A stretch of DNA of 64,000 nt, taken from Agrococcus jejuensis (GTDB lineage: Bacteria > Actinomycetota > Actinomycetes > Actinomycetales > Microbacteriaceae). The stretch covers positions 2,170,001 to 2,234,000 of the forward strand of contig NZ_LT629695.1 in NCBI RefSeq assembly GCF_900099705.1. Reading direction: 5' to 3'. Both the position numbers and the translations under genes were made by a program. Positions 25,998 through 35,917 of this stretch are shown one piece after another. The first letter of the stretch is position 1, and each line of letters opens with the position of its first letter. The notes beneath the pieces were generated by a model. It was not told where the DNA came from, ran no database searches, and saw only the letters and a program-made list of their open reading frames with translations.

Positions 25998-26849
25998 GTG
26001 AGCCGACGACTTGTCTCCCCCCAGATCGCCCGTTCCTGGCTGCTCGTGCCGGCATCCCACCCCGAGCTCTTCGAGATCGCGCAGGCATCCGATGCCGACG
26101 CGATCATCATCGACATGGAAGACGCCGTCGCCGCCAACGACAAGAAGCAGGCGCGCAAGGACACCCTCGCGTGGCTGAACTCGGGCCACCGCGCCTGGGT
26201 GCGCATCAACGACGCGTCGAGCGACTTCTGGTCGGATGACTGCGCCGCGCTGAAGAAGGCCGAGGGCCTCGAGGGCGTCATGCTCGCGAAGTCCGAGTCG
26301 TCGAGCCACATCGACGACACCGCCGACCGCCTGCCCGACGGCGTGCGCATCCTCGCCCTCGTCGAGACCGCGCGCGGCGTGCAGCAGGTCGAGCGCATCG
26401 CGAACGCGCCGTCGACGTTCCGCATCGCGTTCGGCACGGGCGACTTCAAGCGCGACACCGCGACGGGCGAGGACCCGCTCGCGCTCGCCTACGCGCGCTC
26501 GCAGCTCGTCATCGCCTCGCGCGCCGCTCGCCTGCCTGCACCGATCGACGGCCCCACGCTCGACCTCGCGAAGCTGCCGGCTGGCACGGCGCACGCGAAG
26601 GAGATGGGCATGTCGGGCAAGCTCTGCCTCACGCACGCGCACGCCGCGACCATCAACGAGGGCCTGAGCCCCAGCGACGACGACATCGCGTGGGCGCACG
26701 GCTTCATCACGGCGTTCCAGGCCTCCGGCGGCAAGATCACCGACGGCTCCGACCTGCCGCGCCTCGCTCGCGCGCAGAAGATCGTGCAGCAGGCCGAGGA
26801 CTTCGGCATCGAGGTCGCCGCGGCAGAGGTGTCGCACTCCGGCTACTGA
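25998..26849 (+). CDS. HpcH/HpaI aldolase, CitE-like lyase
   Basis: A 283-residue CitE/HpcH-fold enzyme. The metal-binding block IIIDMEDAV is at 36-44, then ETARGVQQVERIA and FGTGDFKRD. CitE-like stand-alone proteins cleave malyl-, citramalyl- or beta-methylmalyl-CoA. GTG 25998 lies 8 bases after TAGGCT (25984-25989). A perfect palindromic terminator follows, shared with the convergent TetR gene. The substrate is unresolved because no citrate-lyase partner subunits are nearby. Confidence 0.85.
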   Translation: MSRRLVSPQIARSWLLVPASHPELFEIAQASDADAIIIDMEDAVAANDKKQARKDTLAWLNSGHRAWVRINDASSDFWSDDCAALKKAEGLEGVMLAKSESSSHIDDTADRLPDGVRILALVETARGVQQVERIANAPSTFRIAFGTGDFKRDTATGEDPLALAYARSQLVIASRAARLPAPIDGPTLDLAKLPAGTAHAKEMGMSGKLCLTHAHAATINEGLSPSDDDIAWAHGFITAFQASGGKITDGSDLPRLARAQKIVQQAEDFGIEVAAAEVSHSGY

Positions 26850-26860
26850 GCCGCTGACGA

Positions 26861-26894
26861 CGAACGGCCCGCTGCCATGGCAGCGGGCCGTTCG
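26861..26894. terminator. Perfect 34-bp palindrome, bidirectional terminator
   Basis: The sequence reads identically on both strands (starts CGAACGGCCCGCTGCC), centred between the convergent aldolase and TetR genes, and can serve both. Confidence 0.75.
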
Positions 26895-26904
26895 CGTGCG
26901 CGGA

Positions 26905-27699
26905 TCAGTCGGATGCGGCCGGTGCCGACGCATCCTCGACGAACGACGCGATCGCCTGGTACGTGAGCCAGGCCACGAGGTGCCAGCGCGTCGTCGAGCC
27001 GTCGAGCGCCGGGCCATCGACCTGCATGTCGGCGAACGACGGGTCGACGCGCACGCGGTTCGCGTAGCCGCTCACCACGATGTGCGTCGCGACGGCGACG
27101 GTGCGCGCGGTGGCGGGTGCGATGAAGCGCTGCCCGAGCATGCCGAGCGCGCCCTGGTAGAAGCCGGCGTTCGTGTCGATGAAGTGCTGCTCGACCTGGC
27201 GCGCGGTGGCCTCGAGCGCTGCCGCGTTCGCGGGATCGCCCGGGCTGGCCGCGGCGGCGTAGAGCGACTCGTACGAGTGCCACTGCGGCGACGCGAGCAG
27301 GTCGCGGAAGTTGCGCTCGGCCGCGATGCGGATGATGTCGCGCATGACCGCGTGGCGGCCCTCGACGGTCTCGAGCAGCGCGGCGTGCTCGCGCAGCCCC
27401 GCCGTGATGGAGTCGGTCGTGCCCGACGAGAAGCCGAGCCCGTACTGCGGGCGACCGAAGATCTCGGCGATGAGGTCGACGACGTACGACTCGTGCGAGC
27501 CCCACTGGCGGTAGGCGCTCGCGCGCGAGACGCCGGCGTCGGCGATGATCTCCTCGAGCGGCAGATGGCCGAATCCGACCGTGAGCCCCGAGCGCTCCAC
27601 GAGCGCGACACCGGCGTCGAGCATCTGCTGACGCGCGATCTTCGCGGGGATGCGCGGCTTGCGACGACGTGCGGGCACTGCCGCCTCACCTTCAGGCAT
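26905..27699 (-). CDS. TetR family transcriptional regulator
   Basis: A 264-residue regulator. The helix-turn-helix is at about residues 35-75 (EEIIADAGVSRASAYRQWGS), followed by a helical ligand domain. TAGCCT (27706-27711, minus strand) ends 6 bases before the ATG. It lies upstream of, and in the same direction as, nothing else; the closest candidate target is the MFS exporter at 27858-29663 on the same strand, whose promoter has a TetR-like palindrome. Confidence 0.88.
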   Translation of the reverse strand: MPEGEAAVPARRRKPRIPAKIARQQMLDAGVALVERSGLTVGFGHLPLEEIIADAGVSRASAYRQWGSHESYVVDLIAEIFGRPQYGLGFSSGTTDSITAGLREHAALLETVEGRHAVMRDIIRIAAERNFRDLLASPQWHSYESLYAAAASPGDPANAAALEATARQVEQHFIDTNAGFYQGALGMLGQRFIAPATARTVAVATHIVVSGYANRVRVDPSFADMQVDGPALDGSTTRWHLVAWLTYQAIASFVEDASAPAASD

Positions 27700-27801
27700 G
27701 TGTCCAGGCTACTCCCTGGTCGTGTGGAGGTGAGCGTTCTCCACAGATGCGTCACCCTGGCGCAAGGATTCCTCATCCGTACGAGGCGTCCAGCGACACG
27801 C

Positions 27802-27839
27802 CGAAGGGGCGGCTGCGGTCGCCCGCATCCGCCCCTTCG
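27802..27839 (-). terminator. Hairpin terminator of the MFS exporter gene
   Basis: Perfect 11-base arms CGAAGGGGCGG / CCGCCCCTTCG with a 16-base loop, 18 bases beyond the stop of the minus-strand exporter gene. Confidence 0.6.
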
Positions 27840-27857
27840 AGGTGTCTCGAGGTGTCG

Positions 27858-29663
27858 CTACTCCTCGCGGCGAGCGTGCGCGCCGGGGCCGACGGCCGAG
27901 CGCGAGTCGTCGTGCTCGGGCGCTGCGACCACGGGCACGGCGATCGATCCGGTCGCGGTCTGCTCGGCCTGCAGCTGGTCGAGCTCGGCCTTCTGGGCGA
28001 GCGCCTCCTCCATCGCCGAGCGCTGGCGCAGCGGCGGGGTGCGGAAGAAGAGCGTGAGCACGAAGGCCACGAGCACCACGGCCATGCCGACGAGGAACAC
28101 CGTCGACGTCGCCGAGGCGAAGCCGTCGAGGAACGGCGCCGTGAGGCGCGGGTCCGCACCCGTGAGGAACGACGAGTCGTCGTTCAGCGCGGTGCCGAGG
28201 CCCGAGGGGTCCTGCAGTGCCTCGAGGATGCGGGCGTTCGCCGGGTCGGCGAGCACGGTCGGGTCCTGCAGCGCGGCCTGCATGTCTGCCATGAGGTCGG
28301 TGCGCTGGAAGGCGGCGGCCATGGTGTCGATCACGCGCGAGAACAGCACCGAGAAGACGATCGCGACGCCGAGCGTGCCACCGAGCTGGCGGAAGAACGT
28401 GGCGCCCGCGGTCGCGACGCCCATGTCCTTCGGCTGCACCGAGTTCTGCGAGGCGATCGTGAGCGTCTGCATGAGCTGGCCGAGGCCGAGGCCGAGGATC
28501 AGCTGGCCGCCGAGCATCATCCACAGCGGGCTGTCGTACTGCTGCAGCGCGAGCACGCCGTAGCCGACGGCCATGAGGGCCGTGCCGATGATGGGGAAGA
28601 TGCGGTACCGGCCGGTGCGGGCGATGATCTGGCCCGAGCCGATCGAGGCGATCATGAGGCCCGCGATCATCGGCAGGGTCGCGAGACCCGCCTCGGTGGG
28701 GTTCATGCCGTGCACGATCTGCAGCACGAACGGGATCATCATCATGCCCGCGAACATGCCGAAGCCCACGAGCACGCCGATGATCGTCGCCATCGAGAAC
28801 GTGGGGGACTTGAAGAGCGCGAGCGGGATGAGCGCGTCGTCGCCCATGCGCGACTCGATGAGGATGAACAGCACGATGCCGACGGCGCCGGTGATGAAGC
28901 ACGCGATCGAGCCTGCGGAGCCCCAGCCCCACGTGCGGCCCTGCTCGGCGACGAGCAGCAGCGGCACGACGGCCATGATGAGCGCCGCGGCACCCCACCA
29001 GTCGATGCGCACGCGGTTGTGCAGCACGGGGATGTGCAGGAACCGGAACACCATGAAGAGCGCGACGATGCCGATCGGGATGTTGAAGAGGAACACCCAG
29101 CGCCAGCCCTCGAGGCCCAGCAGGGTGTCGGCGCCGGCGAAGAGGCCGCCGACGAGCGGGCCGAGCAGGCTCGAGACGCCGAAGACGGCGAGGAAGTAGC
29201 CCTGGTACTTGGCGCGCTCGCGCGGGGCGAGGATGTCGCCCATGATCGTGAGCGGCAGCGACATGAGGCCACCGGCGCCGAGGCCCTGGAGGGCGCGGAA
29301 GCCGGCGAGCTGGATCATGTCCTGCGCGAACGACGATGCGACGGATCCGACGAGGAACAGCACGATCGCGATGAGGAACAGCGGTCGGCGGCCGAAGAGG
29401 TCGGAGAGCTTGCCGTAGATGGGCGTCATCACCGTCGAGACGATGAGGAACGCGGTGGTGACCCACGCCTGCAGGCTGAGGCCGTGCAGGTCGTCGGCGA
29501 TGGTGCGCATCGCGGTGCCGACGACGGTCTGCGAGAGCGACGAGAGGAACATCGCGGCCATGAGGCCGAGGATGACGAGGTTGATCTCGCGGCGGCTCAT
29601 GCCGCCGGCTTCGGCGATCGCCGCAGCCTTGGCTTGGGATGCCGATGGACGAGAAGAGGACAT
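27858..29663 (-). CDS. MFS exporter, DHA2 (EmrB/QacA) family
   Basis: A 601-residue proton-coupled exporter with 14 predicted helices. It has motif A GKLSDLFGRRP near residue 84, motif C-like GPLVGGLF, and a ~60-residue cytosolic C-terminal tail. DHA2 proteins expel antiseptics, dyes and antibiotics. The promoter region (29664-29769) is shared with the divergent carboxypeptidase gene and contains a perfect TTGCAG-AGA-CTGCAA palindrome, a likely TetR operator. The nearby TetR gene on the same strand is the obvious candidate. Confidence 0.9.
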   Translation of the reverse strand: MSSSRPSASQAKAAAIAEAGGMSRREINLVILGLMAAMFLSSLSQTVVGTAMRTIADDLHGLSLQAWVTTAFLIVSTVMTPIYGKLSDLFGRRPLFLIAIVLFLVGSVASSFAQDMIQLAGFRALQGLGAGGLMSLPLTIMGDILAPRERAKYQGYFLAVFGVSSLLGPLVGGLFAGADTLLGLEGWRWVFLFNIPIGIVALFMVFRFLHIPVLHNRVRIDWWGAAALIMAVVPLLLVAEQGRTWGWGSAGSIACFITGAVGIVLFILIESRMGDDALIPLALFKSPTFSMATIIGVLVGFGMFAGMMMIPFVLQIVHGMNPTEAGLATLPMIAGLMIASIGSGQIIARTGRYRIFPIIGTALMAVGYGVLALQQYDSPLWMMLGGQLILGLGLGQLMQTLTIASQNSVQPKDMGVATAGATFFRQLGGTLGVAIVFSVLFSRVIDTMAAAFQRTDLMADMQAALQDPTVLADPANARILEALQDPSGLGTALNDDSSFLTGADPRLTAPFLDGFASATSTVFLVGMAVVLVAFVLTLFFRTPPLRQRSAMEEALAQKAELDQLQAEQTATGSIAVPVVAAPEHDDSRSAVGPGAHARREE

Positions 29664-29729
29664 GGTGCTCCAACGAACGAGTGGTGGTGGTGCGGCCGGT
29701 CTCGACGCTGCGACGGCAAGGAACGATTA

Positions 29730-29744
29730 TTGCAGAGACTGCAA
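29730..29744. promoter_or_regulatory. Palindromic operator between MFS and VanY genes
   Basis: TTGCAGAGACTGCAA, a perfect 6-3-6 dyad of TetR type. It overlaps an AT-rich minus-strand -10 region (AATAAT) and lies 13 bases from the plus-strand -10 TAGGCT (29758-29763). Confidence 0.65.
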
Positions 29745-29769
29745 CTTTTGTCGAACGTAGGCTGGCGCT

Positions 29770-30543
29770 GTGCCCCGCTACTCCCGTCGCGCCGTGCTGA
29801 CCGCTGCCGCCGTGCTCGCCCTCACCGCGTGCGCCGGCGATCCCGAGCCGTCGTCGAGCCCGACGCCGAGCGACGATCCGACGCCGTCGCCCACGCCGAG
29901 CCCGACGCCGACCTCCACGCCGACGCCCACCCCCGAGCCGCCGCCGCTCGAGTGGGACATCGACTCGGGCGCGAGCCTGCAGGTCATCGTCAACAAGCGC
30001 CGCCCGCTGAACCCGCCCGACTACGCGCCGCAGCTCGTGGCCGTGTCGATCGCGCAGGACGGCGACGAGCTCGTGCGCCCCGAGGTCGACGCGGCGCTCG
30101 TCGCCCTCGACCAGGCGCAGCGCGCCGCGATCGGCGAGGGCGTCTTCGTCTTCTCGTCGTACCGCTCGTACGCGACGCAGGCGTCGATCTACCAGGGCTT
30201 CGTGAACCAGTACGGGCAGGCGGAGGCCGACACGACGAGCGCGCGCCCCGGCCACAGCGAGCACCAGACGGGCCTCGCGGTCGACGTCGTGGGCACGTCG
30301 GGCGTCGCGCGGCTCAGCGTCGCGTTCGCCGACACGCCTTCCGGGCAGTGGCTCGCCGCGAATGCGTGGCAGCACGGCTTCGTCGTGCGCTACCCGAACG
30401 GGCTCGAGGGCATCACGGGCTACGAGTACGAGCCGTGGCACCTGCGCTTCGTCGGCGTCGAGCTGGCGACGGCCATGACGGAGGCGGGCGTCGCGACGCT
30501 CGAGGAGTACCTCGCCCTGCCGGCAGCCCCCGACTACGGCTGA
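29770..30543 (+). CDS. D-alanyl-D-alanine carboxypeptidase, VanY/M15 lipoprotein
   Basis: A 257-residue secreted peptidase. A twin-arginine-like RR precedes a signal peptide ending in the lipobox LTAC (about Cys21), then a Ser/Thr/Pro linker (about residues 25-57), then the M15 domain. Zinc motif S163-x-H165...D172 (SEHQTGLAVD) and E221-x-W-H224 (EPWH) are present. It trims the terminal D-Ala from peptidoglycan stems outside the cell. GTG 29770 lies 6 bases after TAGGCT and is probably leaderless. Confidence 0.92.
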   Translation: MPRYSRRAVLTAAAVLALTACAGDPEPSSSPTPSDDPTPSPTPSPTPTSTPTPTPEPPPLEWDIDSGASLQVIVNKRRPLNPPDYAPQLVAVSIAQDGDELVRPEVDAALVALDQAQRAAIGEGVFVFSSYRSYATQASIYQGFVNQYGQAEADTTSARPGHSEHQTGLAVDVVGTSGVARLSVAFADTPSGQWLAANAWQHGFVVRYPNGLEGITGYEYEPWHLRFVGVELATAMTEAGVATLEEYLALPAAPDYG

Positions 30544-30646
30544 TCGGCTCCGCTGACGGTCGGGCGGTGCGCACCGGGAGGTGAGCGCACGCCCAGGCCG
30601 CACGACTAGCGTCGCACCCGACCGCATCCGTGAAGGGGGAGCCGCC

Positions 30647-30970
30647 ATGGCGAAGATCAACCGATCCGGAGGCGGCGGCCGATCGTCGGGCGGCGGCTCG
30701 TTCGGCGGCCGCCGCAGCTCGTTCGGCTCGTTCGGCGGCCGATCGTCGAGTGGCGGCTCGTTCGGCTCGTCGTCGAGGCGCTCGAGCGGCTCGCGCGGCT
30801 CGAGCGGTGGCGGGTGGTCGTGGGGCTCGTCGAGCAGCCGCCGGTCGTACGACCACGACTCGTACTCGGGCGGCGGCTACGGCGACGCCGAGAACCCGTT
30901 CACGTGGATCGGCGTGGTCGTGCTCGTGATCGTGGGCATCATCGCCTTCGCGATCATGACGCAGCAGTAG
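30647..30970 (+). CDS. Ser/Gly/Arg-rich small membrane protein (107 aa)
   Basis: Residues 1-78 are almost only Gly, Ser, Arg, Phe and Tyr in short repeats (GGRSS, FGSFGG, RSSSGG). They are followed by a single membrane segment, WIGVVVLVIVGIIAFAIM, at about 88-105, near the C-terminus. AAGGGGGAG precedes the ATG at good spacing. The order, a disordered basic tail and then a C-terminal anchor, resembles a tail-anchored protein whose soluble part stays in the cytosol. No family or function is recognised. Confidence 0.72.
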   Translation: MAKINRSGGGGRSSGGGSFGGRRSSFGSFGGRSSSGGSFGSSSRRSSGSRGSSGGGWSWGSSSSRRSYDHDSYSGGGYGDAENPFTWIGVVVLVIVGIIAFAIMTQQ

Positions 30971-31019
30971 CCCGCGTCCGCGCAGGGATCGTGCATCCGC
31001 TGCATGGCAGGCTGAGCGC

Positions 31020-32210
31020 GTGCCCACGCAGCTGAAGCCCGCCGCCGCGACGCTCGCGGTGCTCGTCCTCGCCCTCACGGGCTGCCAGGGCGCGCTCGAC
31101 GACGACGCCCCCACGGCCGCGCCGACGGCATCCGAGTCGACGACGCCCACGCCGACGCCCGAGCCCGAGCCGACCACGATCACGCTGAGCGCCGTCGGCG
31201 ACTGGCTGCCGCACGACTCGGTCGTCTACGACGCCGAGCAGCCCGACGGCACCTACGACTTCGCGCACTTCGCCGACGCCGTCGCGCCCCGCTGGGCCGA
31301 CTCCGACCTCGTGATGTGCGACCAGGAGGTGCCGAGCGCCGGCGACGAGACGGGGCTGTCGTTCTTCCCCCGCTTCAACGCACCCTCGGCGCTCACGACC
31401 GGCATGGCCGCGGCGGGCTGCGACACCATCAACCTCGCGAACAACCACCTCGCCGACTGGGGCCAGCAGGGCATCGACATCACGCGCGCCCAGTGGGATG
31501 CGCTGCAGCCGGCGCTCATCGCCGGCGCGAACCGCTCGCCGGAGGAGCAGCAGACGGTGTCGGTGACCGAGATCGACGGCGTGCGCGTCGCGTTCCTCGC
31601 CTTCACGCAGCTGTCGAACGAGGCGCACGACTCCTTCGCGCTCAACCGTCTCGGCGACACGGCGCTCGTCGAGTCCCTCATGGCGCAGGCCGTCGAGCAG
31701 TCCGACGTGCAGATCGTGTCGGTGCACTGGGGCACCGAGTACTCGCTCACCGAGGACCCCGCGCAGGTCGAGCAGGGCCAGTGGCTCGCCGACCTCGGCG
31801 CCGACGTCATCATGGGCACGGGTCCGCACGTGCTGCAGCCGGCGTCGTGGATCACGCGCGCCGACGGCACGCCGGCGTTCGTCTTCTACTCCGTCGGCAA
31901 CTTCCTCTCCACGCAGATCGAGATCCCGCGCATCCTCGCCGCCATCGCGCAGATCGACCTCGTCGTCGACCCCGACGGCACGGTGACGGTGCAGGATCCG
32001 CGCGCGATCCCCATCTACATGCACTACGACCTGACGCCGCAGCAGCTCGCGTCGAACCAGCTCATCAACCGCGTCGACCTGCAGGTGTATCCGCTGGTGG
32101 ATGCGGCGGAGCCGCTGACGCGGTCGGCGTGGCGCAACGAGCTCACGGTCGAGTCGGGCATCCAGTTCGTCACCGACGTGCTGGGCCCCGACGTGCGCAT
32201 CACGCCGTAG
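31020..32210 (+). CDS. CapA-family lipoprotein (poly-gamma-glutamate synthesis-like)
   Basis: A 396-residue lipoprotein with lipobox LTGC (about Cys22), a short Thr/Pro linker, then the CapA metallophosphatase-like fold (SAVGDWLPHD, NLANNHLADWGQQGI, SVHWGTEY, GTGPHVLQP, YSVGNFLS). Founders of the family act in polyglutamate capsule export, but many actinobacterial members have unknown roles. There are no capB/capC genes nearby. GTG 31020 lies 6 bases after CAGGCT, a weak -10. Confidence 0.87.
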   Translation: MPTQLKPAAATLAVLVLALTGCQGALDDDAPTAAPTASESTTPTPTPEPEPTTITLSAVGDWLPHDSVVYDAEQPDGTYDFAHFADAVAPRWADSDLVMCDQEVPSAGDETGLSFFPRFNAPSALTTGMAAAGCDTINLANNHLADWGQQGIDITRAQWDALQPALIAGANRSPEEQQTVSVTEIDGVRVAFLAFTQLSNEAHDSFALNRLGDTALVESLMAQAVEQSDVQIVSVHWGTEYSLTEDPAQVEQGQWLADLGADVIMGTGPHVLQPASWITRADGTPAFVFYSVGNFLSTQIEIPRILAAIAQIDLVVDPDGTVTVQDPRAIPIYMHYDLTPQQLASNQLINRVDLQVYPLVDAAEPLTRSAWRNELTVESGIQFVTDVLGPDVRITP

Positions 32211-32217
32211 CCGCGGC

Positions 32218-32733
32218 TCAGGCGAGTCGCGCGACCGCCCACGCCTCCGTCACACCCTCGCCGGGCGCGATGGTCAGCTGCACGGGACCTGCGTACGGCG
32301 CCGTGATCGTCGACACCTGCGCCACGTCGGCGTCGCACTCGATCGTGCCCTCCATGAGCAGCCGCTCGTCGGGCTCGGCGTCGACGGCGCGCTCGAGACG
32401 GAAGGTCATCGACGCGCCGCCCGTGCACTGCCCCTCGATCGCGACGGGCTGACCTGCCACCATCGGCGCGATCGCGATCGACGGCGTGGTGGGGACGCCG
32501 TCGACGATCGCGTGCTCGGCGCGGGCGAGATCGCCGTCGGCGGTCTCGGGCATGACGAAGGGCAGGGCGGAGGCGCTCGCCTCAGGCTCGGGGGATGCGC
32601 TCGCGGACGGTGCTGGGTCGGTCTCGGACGGGCTCGGGGAGGGTGCGGGGTCGCCCGCGCAGCCAGCGAGCACGAGGGCGCTGGCGATCGCCGCGAGGGC
32701 GGCCGTGATCGGGGCTCGGCGGGGGAGGGGCAT
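32218..32733 (-). CDS. Hypothetical lipoprotein (171 aa)
   Basis: Signal peptide with lipobox LAGC (Cys25), a Pro/Ser/Ala-rich linker (28-55), and a ~110-residue domain with a conserved-looking cysteine pair (QCTGG and IECDAD) that may form a disulfide. It is convergent with the CapA gene, 7 bases apart, and divergent from the TetR gene. CACCGT lies 7 bases before the ATG; a GTG three codons upstream is an alternative start. No function is recognised. Confidence 0.7.
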   Translation of the reverse strand: MPLPRRAPITAALAAIASALVLAGCAGDPAPSPSPSETDPAPSASASPEPEASASALPFVMPETADGDLARAEHAIVDGVPTTPSIAIAPMVAGQPVAIEGQCTGGASMTFRLERAVDAEPDERLLMEGTIECDADVAQVSTITAPYAGPVQLTIAPGEGVTEAWAVARLA

Positions 32734-32791
32734 GCGTGCCACGGTGCCAGCGCACGCCTCGCAGGTCACGGGGTTGCGGTGCTTCCACGAC

Positions 32792-32820
32792 TTGGCACTT
32801 GACCAACCGGAAGGTAAATT
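32792..32820 (+). promoter_or_regulatory. Promoter and operator of the TetR-SMR operon
   Basis: TTGGCA (32792-32797), a 17-bp spacer, then TAAATT (32815-32820) ending 7 bases before the ATG: one of the best promoters in the window. A TetR-type imperfect dyad (TTGACCAACCGGAAGGTAAA, 32799-32818) covers the spacer and most of the -10, predicting autorepression. Confidence 0.75.
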
Positions 32821-32827
32821 AATCGGC

Positions 32828-33364
32828 ATGGCTCCCCGCTCCTCCTCTCGCGTCGACGCGCTCGACGCCGCGCTCGCGCTGCTGCGCGACGGCGAGGCCG
32901 TGTCGCTCGAGTCCGCGGCGCGCGCCGCGGGCATCACGAAGCCCGGCCTCATGTACCACTTCCCCACGAAGCAGCAGCTCATGCTCGCGCTCGTCGACCA
33001 TGTCGTCGACCGCTGCGAGGCGCAGATCCTGCTGCGCGTGCCCGACCCCGCATCCGCGACGCCCGTCGAGCTCACGATCGCCTACGCGCGCTGGGCGCTC
33101 GAGGACGAGCACGACGCGAGCGACCTCGTCGTGTTCGCCGATCCGCGCATCCGCGACGACCTCGCCGCACGCTGGACCGAGCGGTTCCGCGTCTTCGCGG
33201 CGCTCGACGGCGTCGAGCCCGCGCTGCGCACGCGACTCCTCGCCGTGCGGATGCTCGCCGACGGCGTGTGGTTCGCGTGCGCCGCCGACGTGCTGCCGCC
33301 GTCGCCCGCCGACCGCGCCGCGCTCGCGGACCTGGTCGACGAGCTGCTGGCGGTGACGGCGTGA
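32828..33364 (+). CDS. TetR family regulator of the SMR pair
   Basis: A 178-residue regulator. The helix-turn-helix is at about 20-60 (VSLESAARAAGITKPGLMYHFPTKQQLM), followed by a short ligand domain. The stop overlaps the first SMR gene's GTG (GTGA), so regulator and pumps are one unit. The upstream dyad fits autoregulation; the likely inducers are cationic compounds expelled by the pumps, by analogy with QacR/SMR systems. Confidence 0.88.
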   Translation: MAPRSSSRVDALDAALALLRDGEAVSLESAARAAGITKPGLMYHFPTKQQLMLALVDHVVDRCEAQILLRVPDPASATPVELTIAYARWALEDEHDASDLVVFADPRIRDDLAARWTERFRVFAALDGVEPALRTRLLAVRMLADGVWFACAADVLPPSPADRAALADLVDELLAVTA

Positions 33365-33750
33365 GCCTCGTCGCTCGCCGCTGGCTGCTGCTGGCGGGCG
33401 CCATCGCGCTCGAGGTGACGGCGTCGCTGTCGCTCAAGGGCGCGCTCGAGACGCCCGGGCTCTACGCCGTCGTCGTCGCGGGCTACGTCGGCTCGTTCGC
33501 GTGCCTCGCGGGCACGCTGCGGGCCGGCATGCCGCTCGGCGTCGCGTACGGCATCTGGGGTGCGACGGGCGTCGCGCTCACTGCGGTGCTGTCGACCGCG
33601 CTGTTCGGCGAGCCGTTCACGCCGCTCATGGGCGTGGGCATCGCGCTCATCATCGGCGGCGTGCTGCTGGTCGAGCTCGGCTCGCAGGCCGCGCATCGGC
33701 GTGCGCATGAGGATGCGGTCGCGCCGTCGGGCGTCGAGGCAGGTCGGTGA
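33361..33750 (+). CDS. Small multidrug resistance (SMR) subunit 1
   Basis: A 129-residue, four-helix SMR protein with the essential membrane glutamate E18 (AIALEVTAS) and the conserved GVAYGIWGATGVAL block. A ~20-residue basic/acidic C-terminal tail follows the last helix. SMR proteins swap protons for cationic substrates as dimers. It overlaps both neighbours (GTGA at the start; its TGA shares bases with the next start). Confidence 0.9.
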   Translation: MSLVARRWLLLAGAIALEVTASLSLKGALETPGLYAVVVAGYVGSFACLAGTLRAGMPLGVAYGIWGATGVALTAVLSTALFGEPFTPLMGVGIALIIGGVLLVELGSQAAHRRAHEDAVAPSGVEAGR

Positions 33751-34079
33751 TGGCCTGGCTCGCGCTCGCCGCGGCGATCGTGCTCGAGATCACGGCGACG
33801 ATGTCGCTGCGCATGGCGACGACGGGCGGGTCGCCGTCGCGTCGCTGGTACGTGCCCGTGGTGGTCGGCTACGTCGCCGCGTTCTCGATGCTGTCGGTCG
33901 CGCTGTCGCTCGGCATGGCGCTCGGCGTCGCCTACGGCATCTGGGCGGCGGCTGGCGTCGCGCTCACGGCGATCCTGTCGCGCGTGGTGTTCAAGGAGCC
34001 GCTCACGCTGGTCATGGCGCTGGGCATCCTGCTCATCGGCGCGGGGGTCGTGCTCGTCGAGCTGGGCGCCGCCCACTGA
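33750..34079 (+). CDS. SMR subunit 2
   Basis: A 109-residue SMR protein, paralogous to the gene before it, with glutamate E13 (AIVLEITAT) and GVAYGIWAAAGVAL. Adjacent co-translated SMR pairs of unequal length usually form obligate heterodimers with fixed opposite topology (as EbrAB, YkkCD). Two starts are possible: GTG 33747 or ATG 33750. Confidence 0.9.
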   Translation: MAWLALAAAIVLEITATMSLRMATTGGSPSRRWYVPVVVGYVAAFSMLSVALSLGMALGVAYGIWAAAGVALTAILSRVVFKEPLTLVMALGILLIGAGVVLVELGAAH

Positions 34080-34085
34080 CCCAGC

Positions 34086-34129
34086 GACCGATCCTTGAGG
34101 TGCGAGCGCAGCGAGCCTCGAAAGGATCC
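34086..34129. repeat. Family C repeat, copy 4
   Basis: TTGAGGTGCGAGCGCAGCGA followed by GCCTCGAA, bounded by GATCC / GGATC. It lies 6 bases after the SMR stop. Confidence 0.85.
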
Positions 34130-34166
34130 TGACCGAGGGCTGCATGCAGCAGTCTCCTGGCGGGCA

Positions 34167-34205
34167 CCCTTCGAGGCTCGCTTCGCTCGCACCTCAGGGA
34201 GCGGG
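34167..34205. repeat. Family C repeat, copy 5 (inverted)
   Basis: TTCGAGGCTCGCTTCGCTCG then CACCTCA, the inverted partner of copy 4, between the convergent SMR and phosphoglucomutase genes, as at 19.2 kb. Confidence 0.85.
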
Positions 34206-34213
34206 TTGGGGCG

Positions 34214-35845
<1,632 letters not shown>

Positions 35846-35904
35846 GCCCTCATCCTGGCACTGCACGTGCACCGCGGCACCGGCTTGCATGGAGGGTTCG
35901 CGCC

Positions 35905-35910
35905 TACGCT
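35905..35910 (+). promoter_or_regulatory. -10 box of the 61-residue membrane protein gene
   Basis: TACGCT ends 7 bases before the GTG at 35918. Confidence 0.5.
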
Positions 35911-35917
35911 GCGACGC

